DNA of 64,000 bases from Sinorhizobium kostiense (GTDB lineage: Bacteria; Pseudomonadota; Alphaproteobacteria; Rhizobiales; Rhizobiaceae): positions 1,361,297 to 1,425,296 of the forward strand of contig NZ_JAGILA010000001.1 of assembly GCF_017874595.1 (NCBI RefSeq), read 5' to 3'. This document shows positions 51,155 through 58,693 of this stretch, piece after piece. The notes under the pieces were generated by a model. That model was given only the letters and a program-made list of their open reading frames with translations. It was not told the DNA's origin and searched no databases. The position numbers were made by a program, and so were the translations under genes. Within the stretch, counting starts at the first letter, position 1. The number at the start of each line of letters is the position of its first letter.

Positions 51155-53248
51155 TTAGTTCCTGGTATCGATCAGCCGGGTGGCGATTGAGAGGACCGAA
51201 ACACGCCTCATGGCTATCACCGCGCGCAAGTCTTCGGCAAAAGACTTGGTGGACTCGGTTGTAGGCCGAAGCTCCGGGAAAAGCGGTTCGTTCGTCTGCA
51301 GGACGATGATCAGGCTTCTGCCGAACGTGCTGTCGACGGCGAAGGAGAGCTTGGCTGGATCGACTGCACCTTCGGCCGTCGGATAGGCAACCCGGATGCT
51401 TCGCATCCCCTCAGACAGGGTTCCGAGGTCGGCAAGCGCATGATTGGGTCTCTTAATATTCGGAAGAACGTTAAAGAGATTGCCGGTGACGTCGGCGATT
51501 GCAACCCACAAGTAACCCTCGTCAAGCGTGGCCGGCGCCAGCACGTCGATAACCGGGTTATCGCCAACCGAATAGATGCCGGACATGTTCGGTTCGGATT
51601 TGTCGCCGTATCCGAGGACGATTGTCATCGGACCCTGTTTCGCATCCGGCAGCAGCTCCTGAACGACGCATAGCTGGCTGTTGAGCACGGTGGCGTCGAA
51701 GCGCAGCTCGCGATCCCCAAGATGCGGGGCAAGCGCCTGTTGAACGGCATGGATGTCCTTGCTGGAGGCGACGTTTCCCCGGATCGACACCATTGCTCCA
51801 AGAGGGTAGGTACCCGTCTGCGGAGGTTGAATCGTGAGTGGGCCGCAGGTCTCCAATGGTACCAGGAGCGATTTCAGTTGATCCGGCGCCAGATCGCGCG
51901 GACCGGCGGCGATACGTAGGACGGGCTGATAGCCGGCCTCTTTGGCCGCCGCAGCAAATCGGGTTACCGCGGCTTCGCGCCCTTTGATATCGCCCGCAAG
52001 TCCGGTAAGGCGAACCGTTCGATCGGCAACTTCCAGCTTCCACTCCTCGAGCGGCGCGGCGAGCGCGAAAAAGGCGGCCATGTCCTCAGCCCATCGTACA
52101 GACGGAGCGCCGTCGGCAAGAGTAAGGGTGCCGTCGGGTGGTGCATGCCCGACCTCTTGGGTGAATTTCGAGAGGATTGCCTCTTGCTGGTCGGCATCAG
52201 GAGCAAAGCCGATGAGCGTGGCGCGTCCCTGTCCGTCCACACCGGCAACCAGCTTGTAAGGGGAAGCGATCGGGAGCGCCGTCCTCGACCAGTCCCCAAA
52301 TGCCCCAAAAAACCAAAGCCCGGCGATTGCTGCCAGCGCCCCGAGAGGCAGGAGGACAAGCCATGGTTTCCAGCCGGCCTTTTCGGAGCGCCCCCGATGC
52401 GACGCAGCACCGGAACCGGGCTGCAGCAACCGCGCGATTTCCTTGACGACGGCGGCGGCGCCTGGCGGCCGCTGGGCAGGCTCGGGCTGGGTCAGATCGT
52501 CAATCAAGGTCTTGAGCGGTTCTGGAACGCCGGAAGTATCAAGCCGGCGCTCCTTATGGCGGATGACCTCGCCCGGGCTCCTTCCGACATCCGGTATCTT
52601 TCCGCGGAACGTTGCGAGCAGCGATGCTCCGAGCGCATAAAGGTCGGAGCGCGGCTCCGCCTGTCCGTGCATCTGCTCCGGCGCGGCATACTCGTACTTG
52701 CCGGCAAAGTCGTTGCCGACGATCGTGCGGGCACCTGCGGTGCTGTCTTTGGCGATGCCAAAGTCGATAATGACGGCTTCCTCCGGTCTGCCGTCACGCA
52801 GAATGATGTTGTCCGGGGAAAGATCGCGATGGACGATCTTGCGTTCATGCGTCGCGACAAGGCCTTCGGCCACCCTGTGTGCCACTACCAGTAGATCTCG
52901 GGGAGAAGCCCCGCCGCGCTCGAGCCACTCGCTGAGAGGGATGCCTGCTACGTAGTCCATCACCAGGTATACGTGGCCGTCGCCCGTCTGACTGCAGTCG
53001 GTGTAGCGAACGACCGCGTCGTGCGAGATGCTGCGCACCTCTTCCTCTCGCTTCATGAGCTCGAGATAACTGGCATTGGCCGACAGCTCGCGCTTCAATG
53101 CCTTGATCGCCACCACACGGCCGGTGATGCGGTTGCTCGCCCGATAGACCTCGCCCGTCCCGCCGCGGCCCAGGACACCCTCAATCTCGTAGGTGTTGTT
53201 GAGCACCTGGCCTTTGCGAAAGATGTCCCCGGGCAGTGGATCGAGCAT
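51155..53248 (-). CDS. ppkA: PpkA: membrane Ser/Thr kinase of T6SS control
   Basis: 697 residues. The N-terminal kinase domain (about 20-275) is intact: glycine loop GRGGTGEVY, Lys49 (VAIKALK), HRDLSPDN with Asp142, DFGIA at 162-166 and APE at 189-191. A single membrane segment at about 294-316 leads to a periplasmic part with a BON-like stretch (EEWKLEVADRTVRLTGLAGD) and a C-terminal sensor-like domain (DEGYLWVAIADVTGNLFNVL). Known role of the family: phosphorylates the FHA protein to switch on secretion, opposed by PppA (57042). It ends 100 bp before tssA, so it may be transcribed into the operon, although that gap is AT-rich and may hold the operon's own promoter. Confidence 0.9.
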   Translation of the reverse strand: MLDPLPGDIFRKGQVLNNTYEIEGVLGRGGTGEVYRASNRITGRVVAIKALKRELSANASYLELMKREEEVRSISHDAVVRYTDCSQTGDGHVYLVMDYVAGIPLSEWLERGGASPRDLLVVAHRVAEGLVATHERKIVHRDLSPDNIILRDGRPEEAVIIDFGIAKDSTAGARTIVGNDFAGKYEYAAPEQMHGQAEPRSDLYALGASLLATFRGKIPDVGRSPGEVIRHKERRLDTSGVPEPLKTLIDDLTQPEPAQRPPGAAAVVKEIARLLQPGSGAASHRGRSEKAGWKPWLVLLPLGALAAIAGLWFFGAFGDWSRTALPIASPYKLVAGVDGQGRATLIGFAPDADQQEAILSKFTQEVGHAPPDGTLTLADGAPSVRWAEDMAAFFALAAPLEEWKLEVADRTVRLTGLAGDIKGREAAVTRFAAAAKEAGYQPVLRIAAGPRDLAPDQLKSLLVPLETCGPLTIQPPQTGTYPLGAMVSIRGNVASSKDIHAVQQALAPHLGDRELRFDATVLNSQLCVVQELLPDAKQGPMTIVLGYGDKSEPNMSGIYSVGDNPVIDVLAPATLDEGYLWVAIADVTGNLFNVLPNIKRPNHALADLGTLSEGMRSIRVAYPTAEGAVDPAKLSFAVDSTFGRSLIIVLQTNEPLFPELRPTTESTKSFAEDLRAVIAMRRVSVLSIATRLIDTRN

Positions 53249-53319
53249 ATGGTGTCTCCAAACGCACCCAACGGAAGCCAGCTACCACAATATTCCCTAA
53301 GAACGCGCTGCCTGATTAT

Positions 53320-53338
53320 TTGTCAAGAATACTATAAT
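53320..53338. promoter_or_regulatory. divergent ppkA/clpV promoter elements
   Basis: On the + strand a perfect TATAAT box lies at 53333-53338, but no good -35 is found 16-18 bp upstream. On the - strand a perfect TTGACA is read from 53326 to 53321, without a good -10 at the right spacing. Both lie in the only AT-rich patch of the 161-bp gap between the two starts. A regulator may be needed for either direction. Confidence 0.35.
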
Positions 53339-53409
53339 GTGGCACGCTGTGACTAGTGATCCAAGACTAGAGGCGCCTATTCAAAAACGCCGGCAGGAGC
53401 CCGACCGAC

Positions 53410-56142
53410 ATGCAGCAGAACATGTCTTCTCCAAGCTTCAAGCGCAAGGAACTGGTCGGCAAGCTCAACCCGATATGCCTGCGCGCATTCAAGGCAGCGG
53501 CGGACGCGGCCAAGCTTCGCGGCAACCCTTATGTTGAACTCGTTCACTGGATTGAACAACTGACGCTAGTCGACCGCGCCGACTTTCAGTTGATCCTCAG
53601 GGACTCCGGCGTCGACCTCGGCCGTCTCGCCGCCGAAATGGCGAGAGCGATAGACAAGCTGCCCTATGGCGCAACCTCCATTGAGGAATTTTCCGATCAC
53701 ATCTTTCACGCGATCCAGGAGGCTTGGAGCCTGGCCAGCCTGCAATTCGGATCTGAGGAGGTACGTGGAGCCTATGTCCTGCTCGCCTGCAGGAAGGTGC
53801 CGGTGCTTGAGGGGCTCCTCTCAAAAATTGGCGTTGAATTCGATCGGATCGATGCAGATTCGATCATCGCGCGGCTTGACGACGTTCTCGCTGGATCACT
53901 TGAAAGCGCCCGCAAGGAAGAGACGTCAGAACCATCCCGGAAAAAACGCCAGCCAGGCGGTGAGTCTGCCTTGGCGAAATATGCCGTGGATCTCACTCGA
54001 CGTGCACGCGACGGAAAAATTGACCCGGTTCTCGGCCGCGATCCGGAGATTCGCCAGATCGTCGACATCCTCATGCGCCGGCGACAGAACAATCCGATCC
54101 TGACGGGCGAAGCCGGCGTGGGAAAGACCGCGGTGGTCGAAGGCTTTGCCCTGCGCCTCGCTGCAGACGATGTGCCGCCGCCGCTCAAAGGGGTGTCCCT
54201 CCACATGCTCGACATTGGCTTGATGCAGGCGGGGGCGAGCGTCAAGGGCGAGTTCGAACGGCGGCTAAAGACGATCATCGATGAAGTCCAGGCATCGGAA
54301 ACGCCCATTATCCTCTTTATCGACGAAGCCCACACGCTGATCGGGGCTGGCGGTGCGGCGGGAACGGGAGACGCCGCCAACCTTCTCAAGCCAGCATTGG
54401 CGCGCGGCGAGCTTCGCACGGTCGCCGCGACAACCTGGGCCGAGTACAAGCAGTATATTGAAAAAGACCCCGCGCTGACGCGACGTTTCCAGGTGGTCAA
54501 GGTCGAGGAGCCCGATGAAAGCGGCGCCGTCTTGATGCTGCGCGGTGTCGCCGGCGTGCTGGAGAAGCACCATCAGGTGCAGATTCTCGACGAGGCGATC
54601 GAGACAGCCGTCAGCCTTTCGCATCGTTATATCCCCGCTCGCCAGCTGCCGGACAAGGGGGTCAGTCTCCTCGATACCGCCTGCGCTCGCGTGGCTGTAT
54701 CGCAGCACGCCACACCGGCGGAGGTCGAAGACCTTTTGCGACGCAAGCAGTCTCTTGAGATTGAGGAGGGTATCATCGCGCGCGAGAGCGCAATCGGCAT
54801 CGAAACTCAGGAGCGTCAGGGCAAGGTTGCAGCCGCTCTCGCCGGTACCGAGACCGCTCTGCTCGCCGCAAAGGCTCGCTGGGAAAAAGAACAGTCGATC
54901 GTCTCGGAAATTCTCGACCTCAGGGGGCGGCTGCGCGGGAAGGGAGTCGAACTCGATCATGCATTGGCCGACGGCGCGGCAGGCGACGAGATTGGGGAAA
55001 CTGTCGCCGTGGTTCAGCCGGCGCAGGCAAGCAGCGAGGAAGAGCTTGCGAGCCGGGACTCGGATCTTGTGCGGCTGAAGACCCTGATGGCGGAACTTGC
55101 GGAGTTGCAGGGTGAAACGCCGCTGATCCTGCTTTCCGTCGACAGGAATGCCGTAGCCTCGGTGGTGCAGGACTGGACAGGCATACCGGTCGGCCGAATG
55201 CTGACCAGCCAGACCGAAAAGGCGCTGCAGCTAGCGAACGTTCTGGCAGGGCGTGTCGTCGGGCAGGATCTCGCAATGGAAGCGATCGCTCGTCGCGTGC
55301 AGACCAGCCGGGCCGGATTAGGCTCTCCCGAAAAGCCCGTCGGCGTCTTTCTGCTCTGCGGCCCTTCCGGGGTCGGAAAGACCGAAACTGCACTGGCTCT
55401 CGCCGAGGCGCTCTACGGCGGCGAACAGAATCTAATCACCATCAACATGTCGGAGTTTCAGGAAGCGCATACGGTCTCGACGCTAAAAGGCGCGCCTCCC
55501 GGCTATGTCGGCTACGGTAAGGGGGGCGTTCTGACCGAAGCCGTCAGGCGGCGACCCTATTCCGTCATTTTGCTCGATGAGGTTGAGAAGGCGCATCCGG
55601 ATGTGCACGAGATCTTTTTCCAGGTTTTCGACAAAGGCATGATGGACGACAGCGAGGGTCGACGGATCGACTTCCGCAACACGCTCATCCTTCTGACGTC
55701 GAATGTCGGCTCGGAGGCCATCATGAAGCTTACCGACGGGGGACGGATGCGGCCGTCGCCCGAAGAGCTTGAAGCTGTACTGAGGCCGCAATTGCTGGAG
55801 GTGTTCCCGCCGGCATTCCTCGGCCGGGTTATCGTCGTGCCCTATTATCCGCTCTCAGACGCAATGATTGAAGCAATTACACGGCATCACTTCGGCAAGA
55901 TCGCACGCCGATTGCGCGGCAGCCATGACGCTGAGTTGGTCATCGAGGACGGAGTTCTGGAATTGGTCAAGGCGCGTTGCATTGAGGTCGAATCGGGTGG
56001 TCGCATGATCGACGCGATCCTGACCAACACGCTTCTGCCGGCTTTGAGCAAAGGCGTTCTGAATTGGGCGCTCGAAGGTAAACGCCTAACCAAGGTCACG
56101 GTTGGCGCGTCTGCGGATGGCTTCACCTACGCGTTCGAATAG
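53410..56142 (+). CDS. clpV: ClpV (TssH): sheath-recycling AAA+ ATPase
   Basis: 910 residues. N-domain (CLRAFKAAADAAKLRGNPYV, residues about 20-160), first AAA+ domain with Walker A GEAGVGKT at 233-240 and Walker B LFIDEAHTLIG, coiled middle domain, and second AAA+ domain with Walker A GPSGVGKT at 651-658 and ILLDEVEKAHPDVHEIF. The N-domain and small insertion pattern separate ClpV from ClpB. It pulls contracted TssB/C apart. Divergent from ppkA. AGGAG lies 10 bases before the ATG; a second ATG at 53422 is close behind. Confidence 0.93.
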   Translation: MQQNMSSPSFKRKELVGKLNPICLRAFKAAADAAKLRGNPYVELVHWIEQLTLVDRADFQLILRDSGVDLGRLAAEMARAIDKLPYGATSIEEFSDHIFHAIQEAWSLASLQFGSEEVRGAYVLLACRKVPVLEGLLSKIGVEFDRIDADSIIARLDDVLAGSLESARKEETSEPSRKKRQPGGESALAKYAVDLTRRARDGKIDPVLGRDPEIRQIVDILMRRRQNNPILTGEAGVGKTAVVEGFALRLAADDVPPPLKGVSLHMLDIGLMQAGASVKGEFERRLKTIIDEVQASETPIILFIDEAHTLIGAGGAAGTGDAANLLKPALARGELRTVAATTWAEYKQYIEKDPALTRRFQVVKVEEPDESGAVLMLRGVAGVLEKHHQVQILDEAIETAVSLSHRYIPARQLPDKGVSLLDTACARVAVSQHATPAEVEDLLRRKQSLEIEEGIIARESAIGIETQERQGKVAAALAGTETALLAAKARWEKEQSIVSEILDLRGRLRGKGVELDHALADGAAGDEIGETVAVVQPAQASSEEELASRDSDLVRLKTLMAELAELQGETPLILLSVDRNAVASVVQDWTGIPVGRMLTSQTEKALQLANVLAGRVVGQDLAMEAIARRVQTSRAGLGSPEKPVGVFLLCGPSGVGKTETALALAEALYGGEQNLITINMSEFQEAHTVSTLKGAPPGYVGYGKGGVLTEAVRRRPYSVILLDEVEKAHPDVHEIFFQVFDKGMMDDSEGRRIDFRNTLILLTSNVGSEAIMKLTDGGRMRPSPEELEAVLRPQLLEVFPPAFLGRVIVVPYYPLSDAMIEAITRHHFGKIARRLRGSHDAELVIEDGVLELVKARCIEVESGGRMIDAILTNTLLPALSKGVLNWALEGKRLTKVTVGASADGFTYAFE

Positions 56143-56181
56143 CGGCAGCCCTGCTGACGATCTTTTGTTACGCCCGCATCC

Positions 56182-56922
56182 TTAACTGACTGCCTGGAAC
56201 TCCACGCGCCTGTTCTCGTCAGCCTTCGGGTTTTCCGAATTGAGAAGAAACTGCTCCCCTACCCCGACTGCCTCCAGGCGTTCGAGAGCGATGTGGCATT
56301 CATCCGCGAAGAACCGCGTAACTTCCTTGGCGCGCAGCATTGACAGCTGCTGATTGTAGGCCGCGCCTCCGACTGCATCGGTGTGCCCTATGACGCGAAC
56401 GAGCTTGATGTCCATCTCCTTCATGATCCTGCAAAGCTGGCGCAGCGCCGGCTTCTGATCCATGGCAATGGCGGCGGAATCGAAGGCAAAGTTCACGCGC
56501 ACATTTATCTGGTCAGAAGGCGGCAGCTTCCAATAGGTCTGCGGATCGGTGGTCGTCTCATCCGAAGCTGCCGATGACGGCTCCTTTGCTGCGGTTGCCG
56601 GAGGCTGAGCTACTTCGTTGCTATCGGAAGCGGACTGGATGCGTGGGGTCTGAGGGGCAGGAGGGGATGCCGGAGCGGCTATTGCTTCACCGGGAGCCTC
56701 GATTGCCACCGGCGTAGCCGCTGCATTTGGCCCGGGATTGGTAAGAACCAGCCCGCGCGTGGCACCGAGCTTTGAAGCCCCTGCAGCCTTGAACAAGTCG
56801 ATTTGTCGCTGAAAGCGCTCTTTCAACGTAGAATCGGTGAGTTCCTGTGCCGCCAAGTCACTTTGTTGGGCGAAGAATAGAGCAAGAAACACCGTTAGAT
56901 TCGCTGCCGGCAGGCGCATCAT
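56182..56922 (-). CDS. OmpA-family periplasmic protein of the T6SS accessory region
   Basis: 246 residues. Signal peptide MMRLPAANLTVFLALFFAQQ (cleavage near LAAQ). An Ala/Pro-rich linker (about 60-125) leads to an OmpA-like peptidoglycan-binding domain (about 135-246): NVRVNFAFDSAAIAMDQKPA, RVIGHTDAVGGAAYNQQLSM and DENRRVEFQ, with the diaminopimelate-binding Asp and Arg present. No lipobox Cys. It is convergent with clpV (39 bp apart) and divergent from pppA. A cell-wall anchor for the secretion apparatus is the inferred role, in addition to the OmpA domain already on TssL. AGGGAG precedes the ATG. Confidence 0.82.
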   Translation of the reverse strand: MMRLPAANLTVFLALFFAQQSDLAAQELTDSTLKERFQRQIDLFKAAGASKLGATRGLVLTNPGPNAAATPVAIEAPGEAIAAPASPPAPQTPRIQSASDSNEVAQPPATAAKEPSSAASDETTTDPQTYWKLPPSDQINVRVNFAFDSAAIAMDQKPALRQLCRIMKEMDIKLVRVIGHTDAVGGAAYNQQLSMLRAKEVTRFFADECHIALERLEAVGVGEQFLLNSENPKADENRRVEFQAVS

Positions 56923-57041
56923 CTTAAGGCTCCCTTTGGCGAGGAGGTTTCACCTTCTACAAAATTACTATAGGATAACTTGGGGGGCAACTGTTCAGGT
57001 AGCGGCTTCGCGATGGAGCGAATGAAAGGGTTCATCTGCTC

Positions 57042-57812
57042 ATGACCCAGGATTCGCGGGACGGTTCATCGACGCGTGTACCTAACCGGCTGGGCAGGCC
57101 GGAAGGGGCAGGGCTGAGTCACACTGGTCAAGTGCGAAACAGCAACGAGGACGCAATTCTCACTGATCCCTCGGGCACACTTTGGGCGGTTGCCGACGGA
57201 ATGGGCGGATACGGCCACGGCGATGTTGCTGCTGACATGGTCATCGAACAGCTCGCACTGCTACCGCACACCCCGATTTCGTGTGCTCATCTCGTTGGAG
57301 CACTCCAGGCAGCCAATTCCGCGATACGGCGATGGGCGGCCTCGGCAAAGGTAGAGCAGATGGGCGCAACAGCAGTGGCCGCGCTCGTCGACGGCCAGGC
57401 AGCGACAATCGCGTGGGTGGGAGACAGCCGGGCCTATCGCTTGCGGGGAGGGGACCTGTCGCAGCTTACACGCGATCATTCGGTTGTGCAGGAACTTATC
57501 GATGGCGGACACCTCACGCCCGCCGCAGTGTGGCAGCACCCGCAAGCTCACGTTGTAACTCGGGCAATCGGAGCTGGCGATCGCCTGGATGTGGAAACGA
57601 CCGATGTCGCGCTGGAGCCCGGGGACTTTTTGATTCTTTGTTCCGACGGTTTGACCGACTGCGTTACGGAGGCGGAGATCACCTCATGCGTGGAATCGGT
57701 GTCAACGCCTGAGGCCGCCTGTCGGCGGCTGATCGCCGCCGCTCTCGATCGCGGTGCTCCGGACAACGTCTCGGTTGTTGTGGTTCGCATTGACGGAGCT
57801 GCAGCGCCTTGA
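57042..57812 (+). CDS. pppA: PppA: PP2C-type protein phosphatase of T6SS control
   Basis: 256 residues of the PPM family. Metal ligands are in NSNEDAILTD (Glu36-Asp37), ADGMGGYGHGDVAAD (Asp52, Gly53) and CSDGLTDC plus GAPDNVSVVVVRID near the C-terminus. WVGDSRAYRLRGGDLSQLTR and DHSVVQELIDGG are typical of bacterial Stp/PppA enzymes. It should dephosphorylate the FHA protein and counter PpkA. No membrane segment. The stop overlaps the TTG start of the M15 gene, so the two are coupled. Confidence 0.9.
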   Translation: MTQDSRDGSSTRVPNRLGRPEGAGLSHTGQVRNSNEDAILTDPSGTLWAVADGMGGYGHGDVAADMVIEQLALLPHTPISCAHLVGALQAANSAIRRWAASAKVEQMGATAVAALVDGQAATIAWVGDSRAYRLRGGDLSQLTRDHSVVQELIDGGHLTPAAVWQHPQAHVVTRAIGAGDRLDVETTDVALEPGDFLILCSDGLTDCVTEAEITSCVESVSTPEAACRRLIAAALDRGAPDNVSVVVVRIDGAAAP

Positions 57813-58693
57813 GGCCATTGAATCCGATTGCAGCCGTCGTCATCGGCATGAGCATCATCCTTGCGGCGGCGACTTTTGCTTTCGTCGCCGATCTTCTTCG
57901 CAACGCAGAGCCGGATCCGAATGCAGCAAAGATCGACCGACTGACTCAACAGCTTGCCCAGCAGGACGGAGAAATTCAGGCGCTGCGCGCCGAACTGAGC
58001 GCACTCAAAAGAGAGCTTTCACAACTGGCGGCCGCCCCCCGCCCTGAACCCGTTCCGCCCACGCAGCCAGCGCCGCCCCCCGACCAACTTCCGACCGAGC
58101 AGTCATTCTCGGTGGACCAATTCGGCGGTATGGCGCCGCCACAGGAAACTGAAGACCTGACAGAACCCATGCAGTTGGCAAAGAAACGCTTCAATGACGG
58201 CATCGTCCGTCCGAAGCCGGGGGTGCTCCGCGAAATCCTGGGCGAGCCGCGAAGCAGTTATTCCACAGCCTGCCAGCCGGTCACCAATCCGAAATTGGTC
58301 AGAACTTTGGCGACGCGCAATTTTGGAAACTTCCGACTAACGATGATCAGGCCTGCACTCGACTCTTTGGGCCAGGTATTAGAGCGCCTGAAAAAGGAGG
58401 AGCCGGACATCTATGCTGCGATCGGGACGGCTGGTGCGCTTTGCGCGCGTTATGTGCGCGGTTCTGCCAAGTCCGTATCCTCACACGCCTGGGGGGCAGC
58501 CGTCGACCTGACGCTCAAGAGGGACCTCGACAGGATGGGAGATGGCAGCACGCAGTTCGGCCTCGTCGTGCTTGCAGAGTTTTTCAACGACGCCGGCTGG
58601 TACTGGGGTGCAGGTTATAGTCGCGAAGATTCCATGCATTTCGAGGTAGGCGAAGCGCTGCTTCGCAAATGGGCCGCAGAGGGCAAGCTGTGA
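57809..58693 (+). CDS. membrane-anchored M15-type (VanY-like) peptidoglycan peptidase, TagX-like role (TTG start)
   Basis: 294 residues. One N-terminal membrane segment (about 7-29), a coiled coil (about 41-73, LTQQLAQQDGEIQALRAELS), a proline-rich linker, and an M15 domain from about 115. Zinc ligands are His226 and Asp233 (SSHAWGAAVDL) and His277 (SMHFEVG) with Glu279 near it. Acinetobacter TagX, an M15-related L,D-endopeptidase, is needed to place the T6SS through the cell wall; the same role is inferred here. TTG at 57809 overlaps the pppA stop; ATG at codon 14 (MSIILAAA) would shorten the membrane segment. Overlaps the next gene by 4 bases. Confidence 0.83.
   Translation: MRPLNPIAAVVIGMSIILAAATFAFVADLLRNAEPDPNAAKIDRLTQQLAQQDGEIQALRAELSALKRELSQLAAAPRPEPVPPTQPAPPPDQLPTEQSFSVDQFGGMAPPQETEDLTEPMQLAKKRFNDGIVRPKPGVLREILGEPRSSYSTACQPVTNPKLVRTLATRNFGNFRLTMIRPALDSLGQVLERLKKEEPDIYAAIGTAGALCARYVRGSAKSVSSHAWGAAVDLTLKRDLDRMGDGSTQFGLVVLAEFFNDAGWYWGAGYSREDSMHFEVGEALLRKWAAEGKL

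Noticed and set aside
53341..53360. TGGCAC upstream of clpV as a possible sigma-54 -24 element.
   Set aside because: The matching -12 element (TTGC) is absent at the required spacing, so the element is incomplete.
53351..53370. GACTAG repeated at 53351 and 53365 upstream of clpV.
   Set aside because: Six-base direct repeats 14 bp apart are expected by chance and there is no further symmetry.
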